Origin: CAVTUU01 sp045804965
GTDB taxonomy: Bacteria > Chloroflexota > Chloroflexia > Thermomicrobiales > UBA6265
DNA: 64,000 nucleotides
Assembly (NCBI GenBank): GCA_045804965.1
Contig: JBJMMD010000051.1
Coordinates: forward strand, 62,001-126,000
Direction: 5' to 3'
Below, one piece after another: positions 45,025 through 55,045 of the stretch. Position numbers and translations under genes: made by a program. The notes under the pieces were generated by a model. The model was not told the DNA's origin, did no database searches, and worked only from the letters and a program-made list of their open reading frames with translations. How positions within the stretch are numbered: the first letter of the stretch is position 1; each line of letters starts with the position of its first letter.

Positions 45025-46098
45025 TTGGAGAAGACGAGACCGCAGACCCGGAAGCAAGGCCGCGGATTCGGTTGGATAAGCACCAACGGGCGGACGCCGC
45101 TAGAACTGAAGCAAGTGGCGCCATTTGATAGTGAAGAGTCCGATGGTCCGCCCGCTCCGGCAATCATTGAACGCCTCGAAGGCGAAATCGCCCGCATGCC
45201 GCTCGTCGCATCCACCCTTCCGTCAGCGATTCGTTATTTCCTTGACGGCAGTCAGCGCACCTACGACGTCTACTTCCCTGGTTACTTTCCTATGGTTTTC
45301 TCTGTCTGTGCCGCCGCGATCTTGGAGCGCGATCCTGTCGGCAGCGTGAGTCTCGTGCCCGGCACCCTCGAGTTGCGGCACACATGGTTCGTCCCGGAGC
45401 ATGCTCCCCGACAGCCTCCACTTGTCGATCGGATCAAGCGCGAAGGCATGAGCATCGTCGATCCATTGGAGCGTTACCAGGATGATGACGCGACCTACGC
45501 AATCGGATTATCCGATTACAACCACATCGTGGAAACATCATTTGCGGCCGCCAAGAAAGCTCGCGAGCAGCTTGAAACCGATATCCTGACCAATTGGGCG
45601 CAGCGACTCGAGCGAGCGAGCGATGCAGGCTGGATCGTTGTCGACGGCGCTCTCCGCGTGTGTCCGCCTCGTGCGGTCGGGCTCGTCAAGTCGTTTACCA
45701 AACAGCACCTGACGGGCTCGGAAGCGACGGCGCTTTACGATTTGCCCGCCGGCTGCCGAACCTCGGCGTTCCGCGCCACCGACAGATACCGAAGCGACCT
45801 CGATCTGGACGGTCTCGGCAATGACGTAAAACTCCGTACGCTCTGGTACATGAGACTTCATGATGCGACCGGAAAGGACGGGCGCCACGGTTTGATTCGC
45901 ATTGAAACGAGCCCAAACGTGACAGCGCCCGCCGAGATTGACACACTTTCATCCTGGCTTATGAATGAAAAACATCCGCGCGCAAGCGCCGACGCTCGGT
46001 GGGCGAATCTCCTCTACCCAGTGCACATGCTGGAGCGGATGTTGAAGCAGTACGTTGATCGTGAGCTCGGAGCCAGAATCGCGAAGGTGGTGAGATAG
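45025..46098 (+). CDS. nurA: NurA-domain nuclease
   Basis: 357 residues. NurA is a 5'-3' nuclease that works with HerA in DNA end resection. Visible motifs: FLDGSQRTYDVYF with Asp74 of the DGS metal motif; WIVVDGAL with Asp207; GLVKSFTKQHL with Lys222; LIRIETSP; and the C-terminal NLLYPVHMLERMLKQY. These follow the order seen in archaeal NurA proteins. The start is TTG at 45025, supported by GGGAG seven bases upstream. One base separates it from the HerA-like gene. Confidence 0.8.
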   Translation: MEKTRPQTRKQGRGFGWISTNGRTPLELKQVAPFDSEESDGPPAPAIIERLEGEIARMPLVASTLPSAIRYFLDGSQRTYDVYFPGYFPMVFSVCAAAILERDPVGSVSLVPGTLELRHTWFVPEHAPRQPPLVDRIKREGMSIVDPLERYQDDDATYAIGLSDYNHIVETSFAAAKKAREQLETDILTNWAQRLERASDAGWIVVDGALRVCPPRAVGLVKSFTKQHLTGSEATALYDLPAGCRTSAFRATDRYRSDLDLDGLGNDVKLRTLWYMRLHDATGKDGRHGLIRIETSPNVTAPAEIDTLSSWLMNEKHPRASADARWANLLYPVHMLERMLKQYVDRELGARIAKVVR

Positions 46099-46099
46099 C

Positions 46100-48286
46100 A
46101 TGACCGATGATTTCAACGTGGTAGTTCAGTCCCCGATCGAGGTCGCGGGAATCAAAGTCGCCACGAATGGACGTGATTCGAGCGACCGTGACGCAACCAT
46201 CGCCGAGCTCGAGTTCCTCTTTGCCCCGTACATCGACGCCAGAACCGGGCCGATCGGCCGAGTCGTCGGCAGCGAGAAAGAACCGGCCGGGGCACATCAA
46301 TTCTTTATTTGGGCGTCGGAGGCTGCCCGCTCGCTCGACGTCGGGCACATCGTCGCTACCTTCTCAGAGGATGCGCTCGTGATCGGGGTGGTCGATGAGC
46401 CCCGCCGCTATTCGGACCTGCAAAGTTTTCTCGACGACTACTACGACCGTCACCTTGAAGAGGAGCTCGGCGACGAAGGACCAACGAAGCGTCCGGAGAT
46501 CCTCGTCTTTGCAGTCAACGTCCTCGCCACGAAGCACCGACGTGATGACGTCGACTCCCACCGACCGCCCGTCGCCGGCAAGGTCTTCTATGCCACGAAG
46601 GAAGCTATCGCTTACGCGCTCGACATCGAAAACTTTGACGGCGAGCCCATCGCTGCCCTGCTTCACGTCAACGGGAACGTCCAACGAGACAGCGCCGGCC
46701 AGGAAATTCGCGACGACAGGCAACTGCCTGTCTTCCAGCGCGCCCCGATTTTCATCGACGAGGACTATCTCGTCGGTCCCGAGGCCGGTCACGCCAACTG
46801 GACCGGTCAGTCAGGTCTCGCCACCAAGACGAGCCACGCGCTCTTCTTGACAAGCTCTGTCTTCCAAACCCTTCGACGCCAGGGCAAGAACGTCGCCGCC
46901 TTGATGTTCAACGTCAAAGGTCCCGACCTCCTCTGGCTCGACAAGCCGGCGCGGGCAACTTCACCGGAGCTTAAGGCGGCATACGAGGCGGCCGACTTCA
47001 AAGGACTTTCCGAACGCGATCTTGCTGCATACGCTGCGCTCCGCCTGGAACCTGAGCCGTTCAACAATCTCCACATCTTTGCCCCGTTCAAAGCTGGACT
47101 CCAGCCTAAAACTGATCACAGCAATGCCGCCGGCATTGTCCATTTGCAATCGATCAGCGACCGCACGTCCCTCAATACGCTGCGATCACACAAAAACGAG
47201 ACTGGTTGTCTCCAACCGATCCTCTTCCAGTTAGGTGATTTGCTTCCGTTCCCTCATAGGCTCTTCGAATATGGTGATCTCGACGACAAGTTCTTCGGGT
47301 TTATCGCCGAAGTCCGTGAACGAGGCGTGCAATCGCTGGTCCAGCTCGACACGCTCTTCAAGGAAATCGAGGATCACTTTGCGAAGGACCCCAAGCCAGA
47401 TGATTGGTATGGTCACCATCAGGCGACCATCCGCAAGGCGCGGAACCGCTTTCATTCCCTGGTTAACAAGTTTGCGGGCGCGCTCACCGATGGCGCCGTC
47501 GATTACGGCAGTCTGCCAAAGGTCGACGCTCCCTTCTCGGATCAGGAAGTGCGCGTCATCGACATTTCGCAGTGCAATAGCAACGTCCAAGAATTGCTCG
47601 TCTCGAACGTGATCAACCAACTCTGGCGAAAGGCCGAGCGGCAAGAGCTCGGCGTCGAGAAGGTGATCGTCTTTGTCGACGAGTTGAACAAGTACGCGCC
47701 CGGCGGCGGAGAAGGCGCGCTACGCAACACGTTGGTCGACATCGCTGCCCGGGGCCGCCATCTCAACGTCGTCCTCTTTGGCGCGCAACAGTTTCGCTCG
47801 AAAGTTGACGACGAGATCCTCGGCAACTGCGGCACGTCGTTCTACGGACGAGTCGGCGACGAGGAGATCGTCAACTCCGCCTACCGCTCGCTCTCGGAAA
47901 CGACCAAAACTGAATTGCTCGGCCTGCGAAAGGGCAACTTGCTTGTTCGCCATGCCCACTTCCGCGCTCCGCTTTTCGGTTCATTCCCGATGCCGCCGAC
48001 AATTCCGGGATCGAAAGGGAGCCGTGTCTTCAACGGGACCGATGGCGTCAAGGTCGATGGCGAAGCGGGCCGCGCTCTACATATGTTGATGCGGCGACTC
48101 ATGGGCGACCGGTGCCCAAGGCTCAACGAGGTTCTGAACGAATGCGAGGGGATCGAAGACGAGACTATCGTGAAGATCATTCAGACAGTTGAGCACACGT
48201 TTGAACAACGAAGGGGAACATCGGCCGAAAGCCGTGTTGATCCTTGGACAATGGCCAGGAGCCAAATTCAGAGTAAGCGTCGATGA
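46100..48286 (+). CDS. herA: HerA/DUF87-like hexameric DNA translocase
   Basis: 728 residues. An N-terminal beta-rich segment (HAS-barrel region) leads to the ATPase. The P-loop is unusual: GQSGLATKTS at 236-245, where canonical HerA has GATGSGKS/T. Walker B is VIVFVDELNKYAP (Asp527-Glu528). Then ARGRHLNVVLFGAQQFRSKVDDEILGNCGTSFYGRVG holds the sensor and arginine-finger region typical of the HerA-FtsK branch. The Asp-Glu and downstream blocks support an active motor despite the P-loop change. Stop overlaps the next start (ATGA). Confidence 0.8.
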   Translation: MTDDFNVVVQSPIEVAGIKVATNGRDSSDRDATIAELEFLFAPYIDARTGPIGRVVGSEKEPAGAHQFFIWASEAARSLDVGHIVATFSEDALVIGVVDEPRRYSDLQSFLDDYYDRHLEEELGDEGPTKRPEILVFAVNVLATKHRRDDVDSHRPPVAGKVFYATKEAIAYALDIENFDGEPIAALLHVNGNVQRDSAGQEIRDDRQLPVFQRAPIFIDEDYLVGPEAGHANWTGQSGLATKTSHALFLTSSVFQTLRRQGKNVAALMFNVKGPDLLWLDKPARATSPELKAAYEAADFKGLSERDLAAYAALRLEPEPFNNLHIFAPFKAGLQPKTDHSNAAGIVHLQSISDRTSLNTLRSHKNETGCLQPILFQLGDLLPFPHRLFEYGDLDDKFFGFIAEVRERGVQSLVQLDTLFKEIEDHFAKDPKPDDWYGHHQATIRKARNRFHSLVNKFAGALTDGAVDYGSLPKVDAPFSDQEVRVIDISQCNSNVQELLVSNVINQLWRKAERQELGVEKVIVFVDELNKYAPGGGEGALRNTLVDIAARGRHLNVVLFGAQQFRSKVDDEILGNCGTSFYGRVGDEEIVNSAYRSLSETTKTELLGLRKGNLLVRHAHFRAPLFGSFPMPPTIPGSKGSRVFNGTDGVKVDGEAGRALHMLMRRLMGDRCPRLNEVLNECEGIEDETIVKIIQTVEHTFEQRRGTSAESRVDPWTMARSQIQSKRR

Positions 48287-49485
48287 TTACCAACAACCGC
48301 GCGCTACGCATTGCGCATATCTCCGACACGCACCTCGGGTATCGTGCCCTCTTTCGGATCGATCCAGTTACGCAGCGCAACCAGCGCTCGCTCGATATCG
48401 AGCGCGCCTTTGAGGAGGCCGTGTCCGACATCTTGAGCCGCAATGTCGATCTCGTGATCCATAGCGGAGATGTCTTTCACCATACGCGGCCGTCGTGGCC
48501 GGCGCTCCGCTGCTTCATTCGCCAAACCCGCCGGTTGGAAGATGCCGGCCTGCCAATCATCGTGCTCGGCGGCAACCACGACACGCCGCGCCTGCGCACA
48601 AGTGGTTCCGCCTATTCCGTGCTCGATCTCGCCCTTCCTCGGACCACATTTGTGACCGGCTACGAAATGGAATCTCCAGAGCTACCTGACGACATGAATC
48701 TCCATGTGGTCGCGGTACCTCATGGAAAGCTCGCCGATCCAATTCCGCCGGTCGTCGAGTCGCGCGAAGGCAAACGCAATGTGCTTGTGACCCACGGACT
48801 CGTGCCCGGTATGCAGATGCGTGGACACCGCGAGCCGGGAGAAGAGGAAATCAGCGACGCGCTGCTCGACGCGCAATTTGATTACATCGCTCTTGGCCAT
48901 TACCACGTTTCAGGAAAGCAGCGGCACAACGCCTGGTACGCCGGCTCGACCGAACGCATGGGGTTTGGCGACGAGGATGTCGATCCTGGTTACCTGATCG
49001 TGCAACTCGGAGGGCCGGGCGATCCACCCGAAGTTGAGCACATTCCCGTCCCCGCGCGGCCGATGAAGACTCTGCCCGAGTTGAACGCTGAAAGCTTGGA
49101 CGCGCACGAGATCGCAGACAAAGTGCTGACCGCGCTCGAAAAACTCAACTCGCCGCAGGCGGTCGCTCGCATCTCGGTCGCGAAAGCGCCGAGGCCAATC
49201 CGCCGCGAAGCCGAATCGATCTTACGTCGCGAATCGGTTGAGCTCGTCTGGCACTTGCTCGTGGTTTCGCCGGGGGAGAATCCGTTCGAGTTCGCCGAGC
49301 GTGAAGGCGAATTGGAACATCTCGACATTCGCTCGCTCTTCGGCACATTCGTGAAGGAACGGACCGAGCGCGGCGACTATGACCTGAGGTTTGCGAACGC
49401 ATTTCAAACGCGCGGTGAGCGAGCCCTCGACGAGGCCTTGCGCGCGGCAGAAGCGATGAGCGCAACGGAGGATTCTGCAGCGTGA
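48283..49485 (+). CDS. Mre11/SbcD-like metallophosphoesterase nuclease
   Basis: 400 residues. The metallophosphoesterase motifs appear in order: IAHISDTHLG (Asp15, His17), VIHSGDVFHH, IIVLGGNHDTPR, NVLVTHGLVPG and YIALGHYHVSG. In complex with Rad50/SbcC it is a Mn-dependent 3'-5' exonuclease and endonuclease acting at DNA ends. Residues ~265-400 are the capping and helical domain. It overlaps both the upstream HerA-like gene and the downstream SMC-like gene by four bases (ATGA and GTGA), so all are coupled. Confidence 0.92.
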   Translation: MITNNRALRIAHISDTHLGYRALFRIDPVTQRNQRSLDIERAFEEAVSDILSRNVDLVIHSGDVFHHTRPSWPALRCFIRQTRRLEDAGLPIIVLGGNHDTPRLRTSGSAYSVLDLALPRTTFVTGYEMESPELPDDMNLHVVAVPHGKLADPIPPVVESREGKRNVLVTHGLVPGMQMRGHREPGEEEISDALLDAQFDYIALGHYHVSGKQRHNAWYAGSTERMGFGDEDVDPGYLIVQLGGPGDPPEVEHIPVPARPMKTLPELNAESLDAHEIADKVLTALEKLNSPQAVARISVAKAPRPIRREAESILRRESVELVWHLLVVSPGENPFEFAEREGELEHLDIRSLFGTFVKERTERGDYDLRFANAFQTRGERALDEALRAAEAMSATEDSAA

Positions 49486-52301
49486 TCCTCGCCGAGCTCG
49501 AACTGGAAAACTACAAGCAATACACCGGGAAACATCTATTTCGTCCGTCTGAGGGCGTGATCGGCATCATCGGCCAAAATGGTGTCGGCAAGTCGACGCT
49601 CTTCGAGGCGATTGAATGGTGCCTGTATAACCCGCGCGAGATCCCGAACGACGAGCTTCGCCCACGCGGGAAAGCGGGCCACCCGCGGGTCAAGCTCACG
49701 CTGCAGGATCCGTGCGATGGCGTCAGGTATGTCGTTGAACGCGTGCTCAAGAAATCGAGCGTCTCCGCCGAGATCTGGCGCGAAGACCAAGCGGAAACTC
49801 GCATCGTTCACGGCTCAAAGCCCGTCGCCGAGTACGTTGCGAAGACGCTGATCGGGCTTGACCATCACGCATTCGTCTCCACCTTCTTCACGCGGCAGAA
49901 AGAACTCTCCTTCTTCGGCAGCATGGGTGACACCGACCGGCGACGGGAAGTCAGCCGGCTCCTCGGCTTCGAGACGATCCGCGACGCGCAGAGGATGATC
50001 GCGGACGAGCGCTCGCTCACCGAAGCGGAAGCCAAGGGAATCGCGAGCCAATTCCAGGAACAAAGCAAAGACCGCAATTTCGCGGCGGAGATCGAAGCAC
50101 AAGACAACCTGGTGGCGGCAAGCGCCCACGCGGTCGCCGAGGCGATTGCTCGATTGACTGCATCTTCGGCCGCGCTCGTCGTCGCCCGCGAGCGATTGAC
50201 GCGATTGCAAGAACTTGAGCGGAAAGACTCCAACGTCCTCCGCGAAATCGAACGCATCGGTGGCGACATTCGTGAGGCCATCGCGCGGCGCGATTCCGCC
50301 AACCACGAGCTCGAAATCATTGCCACTTCCGAAGCGCGGCGCGGCGAGCTGTCGCCAATCGCGGAGGGTGAGCAAGAAGCGCGGGCAGCCGTTGAAGTGT
50401 TAGACCGCGAACGAGATCGACACCTCGCGCTCAAGGGTCTTCAGGATACGGTCTCGCGTGCCCAGAATGGCATTCGCCGCGACGTCATCGAATTAGAACG
50501 AATAGTCAACGATTCGGCCTCACCTTTTGCGCTGGAGTGGGTCTTCAAGAGGACCGACGCCAAAAATCCACTCGCGGCCGCCGAACGATTGATTGCAATA
50601 GGTGATCGGGTCGACGCAAAGCAAACGCGGCAACGCGCCGAAGCGCTTGTCCGTTGTTATCAGCTCGAATTCGCACGGCAGGATGCGGAAAATAAACTGC
50701 GGAAGTTCGAAGACCGCTTGCGCGAAATTGAAGACGAGCATCGCCAACTGATCGTTGCCGGAAATCCAAAGGCAGAGGCAGAGACGTCGGCCGCTGAACG
50801 CGAGGCCGCACTCCTTGAGGCGGAACAACAGCGCGCAATGGCCACCCGCACGCTCAAGACCAGAGGATTGATCGCCAACATCGTCTTCGACCTTCGGGCC
50901 CAAAAGTTCGACACAATCTGCCCGACGTGCGCCCGGTCGTTCAGTGAAGAGTCAGCCTCGATCCAACTTGCCGCGCTTGAGGACCAAATCGAATCATTCG
51001 ATCTCGAGCTTGCCGATTTGAAAGCGCATGAAGAGCAGGCAAAGCAAAAGGCCGCAGAGTGCGACCTCAGACGGATCACGGCAGTCCAACGACTTGAAAA
51101 GGTCAACAACCTCGAAGGTCGCATCGTCCAGAGTAAGCCGCACATCGACTCGGCCAAGGAAGAATTCGAGCGCAAGACCGCCGAGTGCGCCGCGGCCTTG
51201 AAGGAGTACGGTCTCGTCCAGCCGCCCACAACTGAGGAAGTCGACACCGCGCGGGCCGAGGCCGACGCTCTCCAACGTGTCCAGTCTGCGCTCGGCGCCG
51301 TCCGCCAACTTCGGACCTCCTTGTGCCAAGTCACCCTCGAAATTGAATCGACCGAGCAAGAAATCGTCGCGCTCGGCCCGGTGGCTTACGACGCTGATGC
51401 GCATGGCCTGGCGCAAGCGGCGCTTGTGCAGGCGTTCGACGCCGCTGCCACGATTCGCCGAATAGACCTTGAGTTGAAACGGCGTCCGCAGCTAGAGGCC
51501 GAGCGTCAACGGGTCGAGACCGCCATTGCGCGCCTCGATCAGGAAAAAACAACGGCCGAACAGGCTCGGGCCGCGCTTGGTTTCGACCCGCTAGAACTCG
51601 AACAAGCAACCGTCTCTGAGCAAGCTGCACTCGACGAAGAGCGGGCCGCTCTCGGCGCCAAGAACGACGCTGTACTGGCCCAGCGAGGGGCGGAAACGGC
51701 CCGCGACAATCTACTTGCCGATCAAGAACGAATCATTGGGTTGTCGCAAAAGGCGGAGCAACGGCAGCGAGAGGCCGACGAACTGCAGCGGATGTTCCGC
51801 GAGTTCAATCTCTTCGATCAATATGTCGCGAACAAAGTCACGCCCGAGCTTGCCAGTCACGCAAGCGCGTTGGTGGCCGAGGTGACCGAAGGCAAATATG
51901 TTCAGATCGAGTTCGACGACAACTATGGAATTCGCGTCTTCGACGGCGACGAACATTTCCCGCTCGAAGAATTCTCCGGCGGTGAGCGCGACGTGATCGC
52001 GCTCTGCGCGCGGCTGGCCCTCTCCCGCATCGTCGGTTCTCAGGCGCGGCGGCCGCTCAGCTTCTTGGTGTTGGACGAAGTCTTCGGCTCGCTTGATCGC
52101 GACCGGCGCGAGCGCTTGCTCGAAACGCTCGAACGGCTCTCAGGGACCGCCGAAGCGTTCCGTCAGCTCTTCATCATCAGCCACGTCGATGATGTACTGC
52201 TGGCTTCCGCGATGAACGAGATCTGGCGGGTTACGGAAACTGCGGACGGCGTCAGCGAACTAGAAAACCGCACCCAGACCCGCGGCGTCGAAGATAGATA
52301 A
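49482..52301 (+). CDS. Rad50/SbcC-like SMC ATPase
   Basis: 939 residues. The N-terminus LELENYKQYTGKHLF leads to Walker A GQNGVGKST (31-39). Two long coiled-coil arms (about 200-460 and 495-770) flank a zinc hook, CPTC (Cys480, Cys483). The C-terminus has the signature EEFSGGERDVIALCARLAL and Walker B FLVLDEVFGSLDRDRR (Asp865-Glu866), with the His of the switch in IISHVDD. This is the full Rad50 layout. The GTG start overlaps the Mre11-like stop. Fourth and last gene of the cassette. Confidence 0.93.
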   Translation: MILAELELENYKQYTGKHLFRPSEGVIGIIGQNGVGKSTLFEAIEWCLYNPREIPNDELRPRGKAGHPRVKLTLQDPCDGVRYVVERVLKKSSVSAEIWREDQAETRIVHGSKPVAEYVAKTLIGLDHHAFVSTFFTRQKELSFFGSMGDTDRRREVSRLLGFETIRDAQRMIADERSLTEAEAKGIASQFQEQSKDRNFAAEIEAQDNLVAASAHAVAEAIARLTASSAALVVARERLTRLQELERKDSNVLREIERIGGDIREAIARRDSANHELEIIATSEARRGELSPIAEGEQEARAAVEVLDRERDRHLALKGLQDTVSRAQNGIRRDVIELERIVNDSASPFALEWVFKRTDAKNPLAAAERLIAIGDRVDAKQTRQRAEALVRCYQLEFARQDAENKLRKFEDRLREIEDEHRQLIVAGNPKAEAETSAAEREAALLEAEQQRAMATRTLKTRGLIANIVFDLRAQKFDTICPTCARSFSEESASIQLAALEDQIESFDLELADLKAHEEQAKQKAAECDLRRITAVQRLEKVNNLEGRIVQSKPHIDSAKEEFERKTAECAAALKEYGLVQPPTTEEVDTARAEADALQRVQSALGAVRQLRTSLCQVTLEIESTEQEIVALGPVAYDADAHGLAQAALVQAFDAAATIRRIDLELKRRPQLEAERQRVETAIARLDQEKTTAEQARAALGFDPLELEQATVSEQAALDEERAALGAKNDAVLAQRGAETARDNLLADQERIIGLSQKAEQRQREADELQRMFREFNLFDQYVANKVTPELASHASALVAEVTEGKYVQIEFDDNYGIRVFDGDEHFPLEEFSGGERDVIALCARLALSRIVGSQARRPLSFLVLDEVFGSLDRDRRERLLETLERLSGTAEAFRQLFIISHVDDVLLASAMNEIWRVTETADGVSELENRTQTRGVEDR

Positions 52302-52310
52302 GAAGGCAAA

Positions 52311-53468
52311 CTACGACGTGATCGGCATCTGGTAGAGTTTCCAGTCGCCGATTTGGGCGTCGCCGATATAGAAGAGCAAGTCTCCAACTTCCTCGCCCGA
52401 TTTCGCCGCCGGACCGAGCCGCATCCGAAATTGCAGCTTATCGGTCGCATCGCGAGGGACGACAATTGCCGGACCGTCCTTCAATCCAACCTGCCAGGCC
52501 GCCATCGCGTCAGGCAAGCCGGTGATCTCCTTTTGCGATTTGGGATCGATCCAGACGAAATCATGTTCGATGCCATCGAGAATGGTTTGCATGTCGTCGA
52601 ATCGTGGATCGCTAATCGTATTGCCGACGTCGTCATACACCGGGGCGATGTCGCCGAGCTCGACGACAATCACTTCGTTGCCCGGCCCCTCATTGACCGC
52701 GACCGCCAGGCAACCACCGGCGGTGTCCGTCGAGCCGGTCTTCACGCCAAGCACGCGATCATCGACGCCGAGCAATTTGTTCGTGTTCGTCAGCTCGACT
52801 GATCGCGCCGCGGGCCCACCAATCTCAAGCTGATAGGTCGCCGTGGACACGATGGTTTGCAGAATATCCTGTTTCATGACCTCGGCGGCAAGGACCGCCA
52901 GGTCGTGTGCGCTTGAATAGTGGCCGTCTTCGTTGAGCCCGACCGGGTTCTGAAACTGGGTGTTGCTCAGCCCGAGCTTGCTCGCGAGCGCGTTCATTTC
53001 GCCAACGAATACCGCGATCGAATCAGCCGATTCAACGTCAATGCCGCCGATTTTCGCCCCGACGACGCGCGCCGCCGCGTGGGCAGCGTCGTTGCCCGAG
53101 GGGAGCAGCATCCCGTAAAGCAATTGCTTCATCGTGACCACGTCGCCGGCTTGAAAGCCGACACGCGATTCATCCGCGGTCGCGACGTCCGATTGATTGA
53201 TCTCCACTTGTTGGTCAAGATCGGCGCCGGCATATTTCATGATGACGAGCACACTTGCCATTTTCGTCAGGCTGGCCGGTTCCCGCTGTTCGTCGGCGTT
53301 CAGCGAATAGAGCGGAATGCCCGCGGTCACGTCATAGGCGTAGACCGCTTGCGCTCCGGTTTTCGGCGGTTCGAGCGTCGGCGCCCCGTCTTGCGCCTTG
53401 GCGCTCGCGGCAATCCCGGCGACGGGAGCAACCAGGATGACAAGAGTGAGAGCAAGCGCGTACAACAT
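52311..53468 (-). CDS. D-alanyl-D-alanine carboxypeptidase (S11 family, PBP5-like)
   Basis: 385 residues from ATG at 53468, which starts a signal peptide (MLYALALTLVILVAPVAGIA). The three penicillin-binding motifs are in order: SLTK (in EPASLTKMAS), SGN (LLPSGNDAAHAAAR) and KTG (VLGVKTGSTDTAGGC). It removes the terminal D-Ala of peptidoglycan stem peptides outside the membrane. The C-terminal domain after ~270 is the usual beta-rich anchor. Further upstream codons are open but do not look coding. Confidence 0.92.
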   Translation of the reverse strand: MLYALALTLVILVAPVAGIAASAKAQDGAPTLEPPKTGAQAVYAYDVTAGIPLYSLNADEQREPASLTKMASVLVIMKYAGADLDQQVEINQSDVATADESRVGFQAGDVVTMKQLLYGMLLPSGNDAAHAAARVVGAKIGGIDVESADSIAVFVGEMNALASKLGLSNTQFQNPVGLNEDGHYSSAHDLAVLAAEVMKQDILQTIVSTATYQLEIGGPAARSVELTNTNKLLGVDDRVLGVKTGSTDTAGGCLAVAVNEGPGNEVIVVELGDIAPVYDDVGNTISDPRFDDMQTILDGIEHDFVWIDPKSQKEITGLPDAMAAWQVGLKDGPAIVVPRDATDKLQFRMRLGPAAKSGEEVGDLLFYIGDAQIGDWKLYQMPITS

Positions 53469-53601
53469 CCGCGAACAGAGTCGCAGATCGTCCGACCTCC
53501 CTAGCACGTACGATCCTCCACTGCGGGGCCGATGAGCGATTCCGACGTTTCGTCTATATATGACAACGCGAGTTGCGCCGAATGGTTGCGTTTGATCGAT
53601 G

Positions 53602-54963
53602 TTAGTCGAGCCCGCGCTCTGCCGCAATGTCACAAACAGCTTGGCGAAGCACGTCGACCGCGCGGTCGAGCTCGGCTCTCGTCGCGATGAGCGGTGGCGC
53701 AATCTCGATGGCCGTGCCGATAGCGCTGACAATGACGCCTTGCTTGTAGGCTCGCCGCACTATCGCCGGCAAAGTGTCGTCTTCGAACGGCGCTTTCGTT
53801 TGCTTGTCTCGGGTGAAATCGATGGCGAGCCACATGCCCTTGCCCCGGACATCGCCGACAATCGGGTGCGACCCGAGCGCCTGCGTCAGCCCGTCGAGGA
53901 AAAATGCGCCGTTGTCGCGCGCTTGTTGAATGAGGTTGTCACGTTCCTTGATGGCAATCACGATGTTGGCGGCCGTGGCCGCGATCGCGTGCCCGCTGAA
54001 GGTGTGAATGTGGCGGAACGTCGGAATCGCGTCGACGATCTCGGCTTTCGCGATCACCCCGCCCATCGGGATGTAGCCGGCTGTGAGCGCCTTCGCCATG
54101 GTCAGGATATCCGGCTCGATGTCGAAATGTTCGCTCGCGAACCAGGCGCCGGTCCGCCCAAATCCACATATGACCTCGTCGATGATGAGCAGAACACCAT
54201 ATTTGTCGCAAATTTCCCGTACACGCGGCCAATAGCTCGCGGGTGGAATCTGCACCCCGTTCGCCTGCATGATCGGCTCGCCGATAAAGGCGGCGACAAG
54301 TTCCGGCCCTTCGCGCAGAATTTGCCGCTCGAGAAACGTCGCACACAGGTCGGCGTATGCCTCGGGCTCCATATCGAGCGGATTCCGGTAATTCATCGGA
54401 CCGGGAACGAACGAATAGCCAGGCACGCCCGGTTCAGATGAGTTCTTCGTCCCCAACCAGTCTGTTGCCCCGATCGCCCCCATCGTCGCGCCGTGGTAGG
54501 CATTCCAGCGAGAAATGACCTTGTATGCTCGGGGCTTGGTTCCGCTGTTTTGGTGAAACTGCTTCGCAATCTTCAGCGCGGCCTCGACCGCTTCCGAACC
54601 GTCGTTGACGAAATAGACCTTTTCCAACCGGCCGGGGGCGAGGGCGGCAATCTTGGTCGCGAGTTGAATGGTCGGCGGCGCGAGGTTCGCGGTCGTCCCA
54701 ACGTAATGCACGGTCAAGAGCTGGTCGTTGATCGCCTTTGCGATCTCTTCGTTGGCGTAGCCCAATGAGTTGGCCCGGGTATGGGTGCTCATCATGTCGA
54801 GGTAGGTATTGCCACGGATGTCGGTCAGGGTGATCCCTTCGCCTTTGACGTAGATATTTGGCCCGCGGTCGCGCAGATCGGCTTGATGAATGTTTCCGAA
54901 GACGAGGTGAGCAAGGGCATCGGCGGTTACCTGCTCAGGATCAATCTGTGCTCGGCTGATCAT
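53602..54963 (-). CDS. Class III aminotransferase (omega-amino acid/4-aminobutyrate type)
   Basis: 453 residues. PLP aminotransferase fold type I. Visible: ITLTDIRGNTYLDMMSTHTRANSLGYANEEIAKAI; FVNDGSEAVEAALKIAKQFH; the signature LLIIDEVICGFGRTGAWFASEHFDIEPDILTMAKALTAGYIPMGGVI with the catalytic lysine in MAKAL. Likely moves amino groups from an omega-amino acid or amine to pyruvate or 2-oxoglutarate. ATG with GGGAGGA upstream. The donor is not determined by sequence. Confidence 0.93.
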   Translation of the reverse strand: MISRAQIDPEQVTADALAHLVFGNIHQADLRDRGPNIYVKGEGITLTDIRGNTYLDMMSTHTRANSLGYANEEIAKAINDQLLTVHYVGTTANLAPPTIQLATKIAALAPGRLEKVYFVNDGSEAVEAALKIAKQFHQNSGTKPRAYKVISRWNAYHGATMGAIGATDWLGTKNSSEPGVPGYSFVPGPMNYRNPLDMEPEAYADLCATFLERQILREGPELVAAFIGEPIMQANGVQIPPASYWPRVREICDKYGVLLIIDEVICGFGRTGAWFASEHFDIEPDILTMAKALTAGYIPMGGVIAKAEIVDAIPTFRHIHTFSGHAIAATAANIVIAIKERDNLIQQARDNGAFFLDGLTQALGSHPIVGDVRGKGMWLAIDFTRDKQTKAPFEDDTLPAIVRRAYKQGVIVSAIGTAIEIAPPLIATRAELDRAVDVLRQAVCDIAAERGLD

Positions 54964-55045
54964 CGCGATGCTCCTCCCATCATGTGTTGACCGGCGTTGG
55001 TAGAGCGCCCGGCATTATCGGAGCTTTGTTGAGGTGTCGCAGCGG

